22,822 bases of DNA from an uncultured Prevotella sp. (GCA_900557405.1 USSF01000038.1:1-22822); one strand, 5' to 3'; numbered from the stretch's first letter, positions 7,911-17,017 are shown. A program made the numbers and translations. The notes: a model not told the origin generated them from the letters alone.

Positions 7911-9272
7911 ATGAAACATCATCTACTTTTTCTGCCAGCCCTTCTGCTTCCGGCAGCCGGCATGGCACAGACATTCTCCGGCGGAACAGGAACTGCCGCC
8001 GACCCGTATCTCATCAGCAGCGTGGAGGACCTGAAGGAGCTCAGCTCCATGGTGGACACTCCGGGCGAAGGCGACACGCAGCAGACATACGGCAAGTATT
8101 TCAGTCTGACACAGGACATCACGCAGCCCTTTAAATACATGATCGGACTGGAAGGCTTCTTCAAGGGTGACTTCAACGGCAACGGACACACCATAAACGT
8201 GGACATCGACATGCAGACGGACGACTACGTGGGACTCTTCGGCACGGTGAAGTCAGGTTCCGTACACGACCTCGCCGTAAAGGGATCTGTGAAGGGCAGA
8301 AGATACGTGGGCGCTATCGTGGCCAACCCCACAAACGAAGCTCGTCTCTACAACCTCGTGAACTACGCCACGGTAACTTCCACGTATACGAGCATAGCAT
8401 ACGTAGGCGGAGTAATCGGAGGTATCATATCCCAAAACGACGGCACGTTGGGCGGAGCCACGGTTTCACGATGCGCCAACTATGGCACGGTGAGCTGCGA
8501 CGGAGGAGCCGTGGGCGGAGTGATAGGCTATTCCGGACAGGCGGTGGGCAACACAATAAGCGACATTGCCAACTACGGATACGTGGAGAACAAAGGGGCG
8601 CAGCGCGTGGGCGGAGCCGTAGGCAACCCCATGTGGAACGACAAGCTCCACCGCATAGCCAACTTCGGAACCATGAGTTCCGTCGGCATCTCCGGATGCA
8701 TAGGCAACTCCAACCCTACAGACATCGGCGAGATATTCTACGACAGGCAGTATGCCCACAACACACAGGACATCCCCGCACAGGAGAAGAACACGGCGGA
8801 AATGACCGGAAGCCAGATGAGCGGCACACTGGGCGAAGCTTGGACATACGCCGACGGCATGCTGCCGCGCCCCGCCATGGGAGGACTGGAGAACAGCGAC
8901 CTGGCCGTATTGTACGCCACGCCCATTCTGCTCACAGACGGTGACAATCTGCAGAGCGTGACCAAGGATTTCTACGTATCCACGGGCAACCCGGCATACG
9001 GCAGCGTGACATGGACGGCAAAGAACGGACTGGTGGAAATCTCCGCAGACGGAACAGCGGCTGTCAGAGGTAACGGACTGGAGGTCCTGACGGCTACCCT
9101 CGGCAGCGCTTCAAGGAGCATAACCCTGAACATCTGCAACGCTACGGGAATCAACGATATCAGATGCGACAGACAGACTGACGGTTCGTGGTACAACATC
9201 TTTGGAGAGAGGGTATCTTCTCCTTCACGCGGCATTTATATCCACAACGGAAAGAAGATTATCGTGAAATGA
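7911..9272 (+). CDS. Secreted GLUG-like repeat protein with type IX-style sorting tail
   Basis: 453 residues from ATG at 7911, which gives a clean signal peptide (1-20, ending GMAQ). A longer in-frame reading from TTG at 7767 would run through the heptamer repeat and has no export signal, so it was not used. Residues 21-110 resemble the start of GLUG/beta-helix adhesin-like proteins (ADPYLISSVEDLKEL, GDFNGNGHTINVDI, YVGLFGTV). Repeats with glycine-rich YVGGVIG, VGGVIGYS and RVGGAVGNP, alternating with ANYGTV-type turns, continue to about 265. Residues about 375-410 look like a bacterial Ig-like strand region. The last 41 residues (413-453) form a sorting tail with WYNIFGERV, RGIYIHNG and a final KKIIVK, typical of type A type IX secretion substrates in Prevotella. 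It is likely surface-bound or released. It overlaps the protease gene start by four bases, suggesting translational coupling. Confidence 0.85.
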   Translation: MKHHLLFLPALLLPAAGMAQTFSGGTGTAADPYLISSVEDLKELSSMVDTPGEGDTQQTYGKYFSLTQDITQPFKYMIGLEGFFKGDFNGNGHTINVDIDMQTDDYVGLFGTVKSGSVHDLAVKGSVKGRRYVGAIVANPTNEARLYNLVNYATVTSTYTSIAYVGGVIGGIISQNDGTLGGATVSRCANYGTVSCDGGAVGGVIGYSGQAVGNTISDIANYGYVENKGAQRVGGAVGNPMWNDKLHRIANFGTMSSVGISGCIGNSNPTDIGEIFYDRQYAHNTQDIPAQEKNTAEMTGSQMSGTLGEAWTYADGMLPRPAMGGLENSDLAVLYATPILLTDGDNLQSVTKDFYVSTGNPAYGSVTWTAKNGLVEISADGTAAVRGNGLEVLTATLGSASRSITLNICNATGINDIRCDRQTDGSWYNIFGERVSSPSRGIYIHNGKKIIVK

Positions 9273-10888
9273 AAAGACTTTTATTCTCTGCAATAATATC
9301 ACTGACGGCTGCAAGGATGCTTGCCGTTCCGGCTAATCCACGACCGTTTGTCTATACACAGCCCGACGGTTCACACATTACTCTCATGCTCATGGGCGAC
9401 GAATACGCCCACTCGTATGTTGACGAGGAAGGCTACGCCGTGAATATAGACGACGAGGGCTTCGCGGTAAGACAAGCGGAAAGGGCGGAAACACTGTTGA
9501 AGTCAAGACGCAAGGAGGCTGTCACAAAGAGGCACAGGATGACGGGAAATCTGAAAAATACCATCAGAATGGCTCAGGGCAAGGACACCCGCGGACTCAT
9601 CATCCTCGTGAACTTCGACGACCTGGAATTCAACAACACGAAAGAGGAAATCCACAACCTGATGAACGCCGAGGGATACAATAGGAACGGAGCCACCGGC
9701 TCGGCACGCGACTACTTCATGGCCCAGTCCGGCGGACAGTTCCAGCCCACGTTCGACGTCACAGGCCCCGTCAAGCTTGACATGCCATACAGATACTACG
9801 GAGCCAACGACGCCAAGGGAAGCGACAAGAACGCAGACGTGATGATATTCTCAGCCGTACAGAAGGCGGCAGCCGGAGGACTCGTCAATCTGGACGACTA
9901 CGACGCCGACGGCGACGGCATCGTGGACATGGTATACATCATATACGCCGGACTCGGCGAGGCAGACGGCGGCGACGCCAACACGGTATGGCCACACATG
10001 TGGAACCTGCAGGCAAGCCAGCAGTTCGCCAACCAGACAATCCAGGGCAAGCGCCTTGGCCTATATGCCTGTTCTGCGGAATACCGCACGGACCCCACAG
10101 TCGCCCAGGGGAAATCATTCAGCGGCATAGGCACCTTCTGCCATGAATACGGCCATTGCCTCGGACTGCCCGACATCTATGACGTGACATACAGCGGCGG
10201 ATACGGAATGGGGTCCTACGACATCATGTCGGGAGGCTCATACCTGAACAACGGAAACACACCGCCCTCATACAGCGCATTCGAGCGCTACAGCGTGGGA
10301 TGGCTCACATACGATGATGCAACCGTTGAACGCGACTATGTGCTCTCACCGCTTGCGGAGTCGAACCATGCCGTGCGACTTTCCTCACCAACGAATCCGA
10401 ACGAGTATTTCATCCTCGAAAACCGTCAGCAGGAAGGATGGGACGCCTTTCTGCCTGCCCGCGGACTGATGATAACCCATATCGACTACGACGAAGACGT
10501 ATGGGACAGGAACGCCGTGAACGCCGACCCAAACCACCAGCACGTCAAGATGATGGCGGCAGACAACAGCTGGACAAAGTCCACACAGAGCGGCGACCTC
10601 TACCCGGGACTCCTCAACAACACTTCCTTTACCGACTCCTCCAAACCGAGTTCCACACTATGGGACGGAACGCCTCTTTGCCGTCCCGTTACCGGAATCC
10701 GCATGGACGGAGCGGACATCACATTCCACGTGGGAATAGATGCCACCGGGATATCACAAGCTCCGACATGGAACAAGCCATCGCAACATAACGCTATTAA
10801 ATTCAGTATCGACGGCATAGCTGTAGGTGGCGGCCCCAAAGGAATTATGATAGAAAATGGGATGAAGAGAATTGGCACAAGGGATTAA
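9269..10888 (+). CDS. Secreted M6-family zinc metalloprotease
   Basis: 539 residues from ATG at 9269, overlapping the upstream stop as ATGA. An upstream in-frame GTG would lengthen it by 27 codons without an export signal. A signal peptide (1-20) is followed by a propeptide-like segment (FVYTQPDGSHITLMLMGDEY). A calcium-loop-like DYDADGDGIVD lies at 210-220. The catalytic zinc motif is HEYGHCLGLPD at 292-302, with His292, Glu293 and His296. A Met-turn-like MGSYDIMSGG follows. These are hallmarks of immune-inhibitor-A-like M6 proteases. The C-terminus has a divergent sorting-tail remnant (FSIDGIAVGGGPKGIMIENG, then MKRIGTRD) compared with the regular tail of the gene before it. It likely degrades extracellular proteins; co-expression with the TonB receptor suggests products feed uptake. 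It is the last gene before a terminator. Confidence 0.92.
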   Translation: MKRLLFSAIISLTAARMLAVPANPRPFVYTQPDGSHITLMLMGDEYAHSYVDEEGYAVNIDDEGFAVRQAERAETLLKSRRKEAVTKRHRMTGNLKNTIRMAQGKDTRGLIILVNFDDLEFNNTKEEIHNLMNAEGYNRNGATGSARDYFMAQSGGQFQPTFDVTGPVKLDMPYRYYGANDAKGSDKNADVMIFSAVQKAAAGGLVNLDDYDADGDGIVDMVYIIYAGLGEADGGDANTVWPHMWNLQASQQFANQTIQGKRLGLYACSAEYRTDPTVAQGKSFSGIGTFCHEYGHCLGLPDIYDVTYSGGYGMGSYDIMSGGSYLNNGNTPPSYSAFERYSVGWLTYDDATVERDYVLSPLAESNHAVRLSSPTNPNEYFILENRQQEGWDAFLPARGLMITHIDYDEDVWDRNAVNADPNHQHVKMMAADNSWTKSTQSGDLYPGLLNNTSFTDSSKPSSTLWDGTPLCRPVTGIRMDGADITFHVGIDATGISQAPTWNKPSQHNAIKFSIDGIAVGGGPKGIMIENGMKRIGTRD

Positions 10889-10900
10889 GTACTTAACAGC

Positions 10901-10938
10901 ACTATAAATCCTAAATATAGACAAACTATAAATCCTAA
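10901..10938. repeat. 14-bp direct repeat after the protease gene
   Basis: ACTATAAATCCTAA occurs exactly at 10901-10914 and again at 10925-10938, ten bases apart, in the A/T-rich 3' region of the protease transcript. No role is evident. Confidence 0.85.
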
Positions 10939-10991
10939 GCCAACAGCTTCCGCTTGACACATTTCAACTATCACTCCAAATTCTATAAAAT

Positions 10992-11034
10992 AAAAAAGGG
11001 TGGCTCACAGAATACTCCATGAGCCACCTTTTTT
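10992..11034. terminator. Bidirectional intrinsic terminator
   Basis: AAAAAAGGGTGGCTCA and TGAGCCACCTTTTTT form a stem (one bulged G) around a 12-base loop. The A run on one side and T run on the other make it work in both directions. It sits between the convergent protease gene (plus) and thrS (minus), ending both. Confidence 0.9.
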
Positions 11035-11063
11035 ATTATTATAATCTACGAATTATCAATCCT

Positions 11064-13016
11064 TTAGTCTTCCAAAGCCTTGAGCATCTCCTTCACCTCG
11101 TCGTTGATCTTCTTGGCGAAGTCTTCCTTGCTCATCACACCCTGGTCGCCACCGCCCTGCTTGCGCACGGCTACGGTTCCGTCGGCCTGCTCCTTCTCAC
11201 CCACCACGAGCATGTACGGGATGCGCTTCATCTCGTTGTCGCGTATCTTGCGGCCGATCTTCTCGTTGCGGTCGTCCACGTTGGCACGCACGCCCTCACC
11301 GTCGAGATACTTGGCAAGCTGCTGGGCATACTCGTTATATTTCTCCGAGATAGGCAGGATAGCCACCTGGTCTGGCGTGAGCCACAATGGGAAGTGGCCT
11401 GCCGTATGCTCGATGAGCACGGCCGTGAAGCGCTCCAGTGAGCCGAACGGCGCACGGTGGATCATCACAGGGGTCTGCTTTGAGTTGTCCTCGGCTGTGT
11501 ACTCCAGCTTGAAGCGCTCCGGCAGGTTGTAGTCCACCTGGATAGTGCCGAGCTGCCAACGGCGGCCGATGGCGTCCTTCACCATGAAGTCGAGCTTAGG
11601 ACCGTAGAAGGCAGCCTCGCCCTCTTCCTCGCGGCATTGCAGGCCTTTCTCCTTGCATGCCTCGCGGATAGCGTTCTGGCTCTCCTCCCATATCTCGTCG
11701 CTTCCGATATACTTCTCGGTATCCTTGGGGTCGCGGAGGGATATCTGTGCCTCGTAGTTGTTGAAGCCGAAGATGGAGAATACCTTCAGGATGATGTCGA
11801 TGATATTCTCGAACTCTTCCTTCACCTGGTCGCGGCGCACGAAGAGGTGGGCGTCGTCCTGGGTGAACGTGCGCACACGGGTCAGTCCGTGGAGCTCTCC
11901 GCTCTTCTCATAGCGGAACACCGTTCCGAACTCTGCGATACGCAGCGGCAGGTCCTTGTAAGAACGCGGCTTGCGGGCGTATATCTCGCAGTGATGAGGA
12001 CAGTTCATCGGCTTGAGCATGTATTCCTCGTCCTCCTCCGGTGTGTGGATGGGCTGGAATGCGTCCTTGCCGTAGTGTGCGTAGTGGCCTGATGTAACGT
12101 AGAGGCTCTTGCCGCCGATTCCAGGGCAGATTACTTCCTGGTAGTTGTACGGCTTGAGCATGCTGCGCAGCATTTCCTGCAGGCGCAGGCGGAGCTGTGT
12201 TCCCTTTGGGAGCCAGATTGGCAGTCCCTTGCCCACGCGGTCGGAGAACATGAAGAGTTCCATCTCCTTGCCAATCTTGCGGTGGTCGCGCTTCTTTGCC
12301 TCCTCGAGCATCACGAGGTATTCGTCGAGCATCTTCTTCTTCGGGAAGGTGATGCCGTAGATTCTGGTCATCTGCTCGCGCTTGGCGTCGCCGCGCCAGA
12401 AGGCTCCTGCCACGCTGGTTATCTTTATAGCCTTGATGGCTCCTGTGCTCACGAGGTGTGGGCCCTTGCAGAGGTCGGTGAACGAACCCTGCGTATAGGT
12501 TGTGATGGTGCCGTCTTCCAGGTCCTGCTCAATATGCTCGCATTTGTACTCCTGTCCGTCGGCCCTGAACTCCTTGATGGCGTCGGCCTTGGAGACTTCC
12601 TTGCGCACAAGAGCCTCGTCCTTCGACGCGAGTTCCTTCATCTTCTTCTCAATCTTCTCGAAATCGCTCTCCTTGATGACTTCGCCGTCTTTCGGCATCA
12701 CGTCATAGAAGAAGCCGTTTTCTACAGCCGGACCGAATCCGAACTGGATGCCAGGGTACAACTCCTGGAGAGCTTCTGCCAGCAAATGGGCTGATGTGTG
12801 CCAGAAGGCATGCTTGCCTTCCTCGTCTTCCCACTTGTACAATGTTACATTTGCATCCTCGTTGATAGGACGGTTCAACTCTACTGTTTCGCCATTCACG
12901 CCGCAAGCCAATACGTTGCGGGCCAAAGCCGGCGAAATGCTTTCTGCAATCTGCAAGCCAGTTACGCCCTGTTCATACTCACGAACAGTTCCGTCTGGAA
13001 ATGTGATTTTTATCAT
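11064..13016 (-). CDS. thrS: Threonine--tRNA ligase
   Basis: 650 residues, normal for the bacterial enzyme, which charges tRNA-Thr with threonine in the cytoplasm. An N-terminal TGS domain (1-62, [20 protein letters not shown]) is followed by the editing domain with HTSAH (His73, His77) and DLCKGPH (Cys183, His187), which removes mis-charged serine. The class II core begins near 245. Zinc-site residues are Cys339 in MNCPHHC, His390 in QDDAH and His520 in [11 protein letters not shown]. Motif 2 is around [16 protein letters not shown] (367-382), and the anticodon-binding domain occupies about 545-645. All key residues are present. It has its own promoter and ends at a terminator. The infC-rpmI-rplT genes that often follow thrS in Bacteroidota are absent here. 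Confidence 0.98.
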   Translation of the reverse strand: MIKITFPDGTVREYEQGVTGLQIAESISPALARNVLACGVNGETVELNRPINEDANVTLYKWEDEEGKHAFWHTSAHLLAEALQELYPGIQFGFGPAVENGFFYDVMPKDGEVIKESDFEKIEKKMKELASKDEALVRKEVSKADAIKEFRADGQEYKCEHIEQDLEDGTITTYTQGSFTDLCKGPHLVSTGAIKAIKITSVAGAFWRGDAKREQMTRIYGITFPKKKMLDEYLVMLEEAKKRDHRKIGKEMELFMFSDRVGKGLPIWLPKGTQLRLRLQEMLRSMLKPYNYQEVICPGIGGKSLYVTSGHYAHYGKDAFQPIHTPEEDEEYMLKPMNCPHHCEIYARKPRSYKDLPLRIAEFGTVFRYEKSGELHGLTRVRTFTQDDAHLFVRRDQVKEEFENIIDIILKVFSIFGFNNYEAQISLRDPKDTEKYIGSDEIWEESQNAIREACKEKGLQCREEEGEAAFYGPKLDFMVKDAIGRRWQLGTIQVDYNLPERFKLEYTAEDNSKQTPVMIHRAPFGSLERFTAVLIEHTAGHFPLWLTPDQVAILPISEKYNEYAQQLAKYLDGEGVRANVDDRNEKIGRKIRDNEMKRIPYMLVVGEKEQADGTVAVRKQGGGDQGVMSKEDFAKKINDEVKEMLKALED

Positions 13017-13071
13017 AATACGTTTATGTTTTTTGCGAGTGATACGAATACCCGCAGTTTGTTTACGACTG

Positions 13072-13104
13072 CAAAATTAGTATTTTATATTGGATAAGAA
13101 AAGA
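13072..13104 (-). promoter_or_regulatory. Promoter of thrS
   Basis: On the minus strand TAATTTTG (13079-13072) matches the -7 consensus exactly, with a T-rich TTTTC about 18 bases upstream standing in for the -33 box. Transcription would begin near 13065, leaving a leader of about 50 bases. No T-box or leader-peptide structure was recognised. Confidence 0.55.
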
Positions 13105-13126
13105 ATCAGGGCTTTTTTTTATAAGT

Positions 13127-15157
13127 CTACTTGTCTACTCGCCCCTTGTCTCCTTTCGCCCTGTATTTCTTTATCGCGCTGTAGGCATCCACGAGGCCGA
13201 GTTCTCCGGCGCGGCTGAGGTCCTTGATTCCGGGATCGGTCTGCTTGGAGTATACGTAGGCGAGGCCGCGGTTGTAATATGCCTCGGCAAGCTTCGGGTC
13301 GAGGGATATCGCACGGGTGTAGTCGGCTATGGCACGGTCATAGTCTTTCTGCAGGGCGTACACGTTGCCGCGGTTGTAATACAGATAGGCGTTGGCGGCA
13401 TCAAGGGCTATCGCCTTGTCGAGGTCGCCTATCACGCGCAGACTCTTGAACTGCACGGACTTGCCCTGCGACTTGTCCATGCTCTCCATCATCTGCTGGC
13501 ATACGGCCCGCTGCCAGTATGCAAGCGACGAAGTGCTGTCGGTCTGGATATATGCCGAGAGATCGTTCTCCGCGTCATAATAGTTCTGAAGCACGCTGTA
13601 TGCCACGGCCCTCTGCAGCAATATGGCCTTGTCGCGGCGCAGGTCGGACGAGCGGTCTATCATCCGGCTGAGCGAATCGGTCATGTCGAAATACTTCTTA
13701 GATTCCTTCTCGCCCAACGTCTTCTGGTTGCAGGCTATCTGCAGGGGTATGGGGGTGTGACGAACTGAGGTGCCCGGACGGGCACCGACCTTTGCCGCGT
13801 CCTTGTTGAACCTGTCCACGCGGTCATTCGAGGCGACGTATGATTTCACGCCGTTGTCGTATGCCACATACGAGAGCTGGTACATCGGCATCAGCTCCAC
13901 GTCGACCTTGCGGTTCTGCACTCGGCCGCGGTATGCGTTCTCGTATTCTATGCCCACATTCTGGTTGTCGTCTACGGCAAGCTGGTCATACTTGTCGAAG
14001 TTTATCTCGCTGCGCTTCCTCACGCTCCGCACCTTTTTCTTGTTCCAGCGCGGCTGATAGCCGTTAGACTTGTCTATCTGGGCCTTCATTATCCGGAACT
14101 CGTCATTGGCAGCCTTAGCCGTCATGCCGAGGCGACGGTAGCAACGGGCACGGTTGGAGAGGCCTATCCAGAAGTTGGGGAACTGGCGGATAAGGTTGCT
14201 GTAGTCGGATATCGCCCCACGCAGGTTGCCTATGCGCTCAAACAGGAGCGCACGGTTGTAGATGGCCATCACGTTGCCCGGCTCGAGACGTATCACGAAG
14301 TTGAAGTCCTCCACCGCCCTGTTGTCGTCGCCCACCTGCACACGCAGCTGTCCGCGGTTGTAGTGGGCAAGGAAATTGTTGGGTTCCAGCTCTATCGCCT
14401 TGTCGTAGTCGGCAAGCGCCCCACGCAGGTTGTTGATGTTGTAGCGGGCAAGCGCACGGTTCACGTAGTAGTTGGCGTTTGTGGGCTTGAAATGGATTGC
14501 CTTGGAGAGCTGCTGGTCGGCATCGCGCCACTTTGAATGGGATAGGCTTATCATGGACCTCACTGCCCAGGCGTCGCCGTCGTAGGGATTCAGCTCAAGC
14601 GTCTTGTCGATGTACTTCTCCCCTTCCACGGTGTCTTTCTGCTGCAGGCAGAGCTGCGCCTTGAGGGCATACGCCTGGGAATACGTGGACCATCGCTTCA
14701 TCATGCGGTCGAGGTCTGCCGACGCCTCCACATAGTCCTTGTCCTCTATCCGGCAGAGCACGCGGTTATACCAGAGGCTTCTGTTGTCCGGTTCATACTC
14801 GATGGTCTTGTCGTAGTCGGCTATCGCCCCCTTGAAGTCGTTCTGCTTGATGCGGCAGAGTCCGCGAAGCTCGAAGAGCACGGGGATATAGGGGTTGAGC
14901 TTTATCGCCTCGGAGCAGTCGGCCTCCGCCCCCACGTAGTCGTCGAGACGGAACTTTGCCTCTCCTCTGCCGAACCATGGTTCGTAGAGATACGGCTTGG
15001 CTGTTATCACCCTCGAGAAATACTGTATAGCCAATACGTAATCCTCATAATACAGTGCATTCTGCCCCACCCTTATCATGCGGTCGATGTTATACTGCCC
15101 GCGCACGGCGACTGCCGACGTGAGGAGCAGGAGTATGGACAGAATGATTTTTCGCAT
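13127..15157 (-). CDS. Exported tetratricopeptide-repeat protein
   Basis: 676 residues from ATG at 15157. An in-frame start 15 codons upstream exists, but the chosen one begins directly with a signal peptide (MRKIILSILLLLTSAVAVRG). Residues about 20-370 contain roughly ten tandem TPR units with the usual W/Y-x-x-A-L-x-x-Y pattern (YEPWFGRGEAKFRLDDYVGA, AIADYDKTIEYEPDN, ALADYDKAIELEPNN). A charged, non-TPR linker (about 375-510) follows, then more repeats (about 515-665, ending IADYTRAISLDPKLAEAYYN). Such proteins are periplasmic or membrane-attached scaffolds; a precise partner is not evident. In Bacteroidota a TPR gene commonly sits between def and thrS, as here. The 254-base gap upstream and 110-base gap to thrS indicate it is probably its own transcript. 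Confidence 0.92.
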   Translation of the reverse strand: MRKIILSILLLLTSAVAVRGQYNIDRMIRVGQNALYYEDYVLAIQYFSRVITAKPYLYEPWFGRGEAKFRLDDYVGAEADCSEAIKLNPYIPVLFELRGLCRIKQNDFKGAIADYDKTIEYEPDNRSLWYNRVLCRIEDKDYVEASADLDRMMKRWSTYSQAYALKAQLCLQQKDTVEGEKYIDKTLELNPYDGDAWAVRSMISLSHSKWRDADQQLSKAIHFKPTNANYYVNRALARYNINNLRGALADYDKAIELEPNNFLAHYNRGQLRVQVGDDNRAVEDFNFVIRLEPGNVMAIYNRALLFERIGNLRGAISDYSNLIRQFPNFWIGLSNRARCYRRLGMTAKAANDEFRIMKAQIDKSNGYQPRWNKKKVRSVRKRSEINFDKYDQLAVDDNQNVGIEYENAYRGRVQNRKVDVELMPMYQLSYVAYDNGVKSYVASNDRVDRFNKDAAKVGARPGTSVRHTPIPLQIACNQKTLGEKESKKYFDMTDSLSRMIDRSSDLRRDKAILLQRAVAYSVLQNYYDAENDLSAYIQTDSTSSLAYWQRAVCQQMMESMDKSQGKSVQFKSLRVIGDLDKAIALDAANAYLYYNRGNVYALQKDYDRAIADYTRAISLDPKLAEAYYNRGLAYVYSKQTDPGIKDLSRAGELGLVDAYSAIKKYRAKGDKGRVDK

Positions 15158-15255
15158 ATTACAATGATTACTTTTTAAAACACTTTTCATCTGAATGAAC
15201 AAGAGACATGCAGAGCTTCAATACTGCAATGCCGCATGGCATGCCTTCAAAACAG

Positions 15256-15346
15256 AATCAAGAATTAAAGAATTACAGAAAAGCATCCATATATATATTC
15301 ATGATATACTACGGGGAAAAGCTCTATAATCCTCTAATTCTTGATT
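15256..15346. repeat. 12-bp inverted repeat between def and the TPR gene
   Basis: AATCAAGAATTA (15256-15267) and TAATTCTTGATT (15335-15346) are perfect reverse complements, 67 bases apart, with an A/T-rich middle (ATATATATATTC). The 254-base interval otherwise shows no gene and no consensus promoter. The arms could be two half-sites or a weak long-range hairpin. Confidence 0.7.
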
Positions 15347-15411
15347 GGAAATTCTCTTTTTCTTAAATGTGGAGATGTGTGGGGGGATGGTCTCCCTCCG
15401 GTCATCTCCTC

Positions 15412-15972
15412 TTATCTCCTGGCCGCCTTGGTGCGGTAGCTGCAGCGGTAGCGTCCCTGGAGCAGAGCCTTCAGCTTGTTCTTTATGAGCTGCTTGCGTA
15501 ATGGGGAAACGCGGTCGATGAACATCTTGCCTTCAAGATGGTCGAACTCATGCTGCATGACGCGGGCGAGATAACCCTCCACCCATTCGTCGTGCGGCTG
15601 CAGGTCTTCGTCGAGATACTCCACGTGGATGCGCGTCGGGCGCGTCACCTTCTCGGATATTCCCGGCAGCGAGAGACAGCCTTCTTCCAGACTCTCCGTC
15701 TTCTCCTCGTCGTATTCTATGATATGGGGATTGATGAATCCCTTCTTGAACCCCTTGTATTCGGGGAAGTCTTCCGACAGTACGTCGAGGTCGATTACCA
15801 CCACACGGATGTCGAGTCCAATCTGCGGAGCGGCAAGACCCACTCCGTTCGACTCTTCCATCGTTTCAAACATGTTGGCTATCAGTTCCTTCAGCCCGGG
15901 ATAATCTGTAGGGATATCCTGTGCCTCCTTCCTCAATACGGGCTGTCCGTATATATATATAGGTAATATCAT
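15412..15972 (-). CDS. def: Peptide deformylase
   Basis: 186 residues, the usual size. It removes the formyl group from the starting Met of new proteins. All three family motifs are intact: GVGLAAPQ (43-50), EGCLS (97-101, Cys99 a metal ligand) and HEFDH (141-145, His141 and His145 metal ligands, Glu142 catalytic). The basic C-terminal tail ([11 protein letters not shown]) is an extension without motif. Its ATG overlaps the ruvX stop by four bases (ATGA), indicating translational coupling. No strong terminator is seen downstream; only a GGAGATG/CATCTCC stem without a T run. Confidence 0.98.
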   Translation of the reverse strand: MILPIYIYGQPVLRKEAQDIPTDYPGLKELIANMFETMEESNGVGLAAPQIGLDIRVVVIDLDVLSEDFPEYKGFKKGFINPHIIEYDEEKTESLEEGCLSLPGISEKVTRPTRIHVEYLDEDLQPHDEWVEGYLARVMQHEFDHLEGKMFIDRVSPLRKQLIKNKLKALLQGRYRCSYRTKAARR

Positions 15973-16379
15973 CTTCTTGATTCCAAATAACTTTGCAATA
16001 TTATAGTTGCACTGATTTCATCCACCAGCGCCTTGTTCTGCCTCGCCTTCTTCTTCAGTCCGCCGTCGAGCATCGCCTGATGGGCGAGTACAGAGGTGAA
16101 GCGCTCGTCGTAGAACACGACGGGTGTCTGCTGGCGCTTCTTCCATCTCGCCACGAACTCCTTCACCCGTGCAAGATTCTCGCTGGGCTGTCCGTTGGGC
16201 TGCTTCGGCTCGCCTATCACGATGAGGTCCACCTGCTCCGTATGCACATACCTGTCGAGATAGTCATACAGCTCAGCGGTGGCCACCGTGGCAAGCCCGT
16301 TGGCTATGATCTGCAACGTGTCGGTCACGGCAAGGCCCGTACGCTTCTTTCCGTAGTCTATAGAAAGTATCCTGCCCAC
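15969..16379 (-). CDS. ruvX: YqgF/RuvX family Holliday junction resolvase-like nuclease
   Basis: 136 residues with the RNase H-like fold of the YqgF family, implicated in Holliday junction resolution and pre-16S rRNA 5' maturation. Conserved elements are present: IDYGKKRTG (Asp8), [13 protein letters not shown] (Glu57), DERFTS (91-96) and [14 protein letters not shown] (Asp120/Glu121). It begins three bases after the SPOR gene stop and overlaps def, forming the tight SPOR-ruvX-def operon common in Bacteroidota. Nothing is missing relative to the family. Confidence 0.96.
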   Translation of the reverse strand: MGRILSIDYGKKRTGLAVTDTLQIIANGLATVATAELYDYLDRYVHTEQVDLIVIGEPKQPNGQPSENLARVKEFVARWKKRQQTPVVFYDERFTSVLAHQAMLDGGLKKKARQNKALVDEISATIILQSYLESRR

Positions 16380-16382
16380 TCC

Positions 16383-16871
16383 TTAGTTGTTATAGAGCAA
16401 CCAAGCGTCCGGATATTCACTGCGCACCTGATTGCGGCTCTGCACAGCCTCGTTCTTAGTATCGAATGTGGAAATCACCACGCGATACATCCTTGTGGAA
16501 TCGTCATAAGCCACCTGCGCAGCATATCCCTTGTTCTTCAGCTGTCCCTGCATTCCCTCTGCATTCGCCTGAACGGAATATGAACCTACAACCACGCTGA
16601 AGGCCTTCAGTCCGGCACCGCTCACCACGGAGTACTTGCCCTGACGAACAGGCACATTGTCCGAGTTGTCCACGACAACAGTCTCCGAAGCCGGCTTCTC
16701 CACCACCGGAGTAACCACAGCCACTTCCTCCGTGGGCTGCTCTGACTTCTGGGCTGCATCGGCAGCCTGCGCCTTTTCATACATCTTACGGTAAGCCTTC
16801 TCTGATGAACCACAACTTGTGAAAGCCATTGCGAGGCACAAGCCTGCGCATACTATAGCATATTTCTTCAT
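16383..16871 (-). CDS. SPOR domain lipoprotein
   Basis: 162 residues. A lipoprotein signal with lipobox FTSC (Cys20) is followed by a charged segment (SSEKAYRKMYEKAQAADAAQ), a Val/Pro/Glu-rich linker (about 45-80) and a C-terminal SPOR domain (about 88-160; AFSVVVGSYSVQANAEGMQ, MYRVVISTFDTKNEAV). SPOR domains bind peptidoglycan lacking stem peptides, mostly at division sites, so this is probably a periplasm-facing wall-binding lipoprotein. It is the first gene of the operon with ruvX and def. The family assignment is firm; a specific role in division is inferred. Confidence 0.93.
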   Translation of the reverse strand: MKKYAIVCAGLCLAMAFTSCGSSEKAYRKMYEKAQAADAAQKSEQPTEEVAVVTPVVEKPASETVVVDNSDNVPVRQGKYSVVSGAGLKAFSVVVGSYSVQANAEGMQGQLKNKGYAAQVAYDDSTRMYRVVISTFDTKNEAVQSRNQVRSEYPDAWLLYNN

Positions 16872-16916
16872 TTCCTATTTTGTTTGTTATTAATACTCTA
16901 TATGATAAAACTTTTG

Positions 16917-16924
16917 CGAAATTA
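16917..16924 (-). promoter_or_regulatory. Possible -7 element for the SPOR-ruvX-def operon
   Basis: TAATTTCG (16924-16917 on the minus strand) is one mismatch from TAnnTTTG and lies about 45 bases before the ATG at 16871. No TTTG is found at the expected 19-21 base spacing, so this is tentative. Confidence 0.35.
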
Positions 16925-17017
16925 CACAAAATAGGGATAATTTGAGGACAAACGCCACATAAAGTTTGTTAAATGTATGAAAACTACTTATAAAGCGATA
17001 AAAAACAGCGAAAAAGA

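Noticed and set aside
9188..9268. Upstream GTG start for the M6 protease
   Set aside because: It adds 27 residues without an export signal; ATG at 9269 starts directly with the signal peptide and is coupled to the upstream stop.
15365..15411. Terminator after def
   Set aside because: GGAGATG / CATCTCC can form a stem, but no T run follows on the minus strand, so support is too weak.
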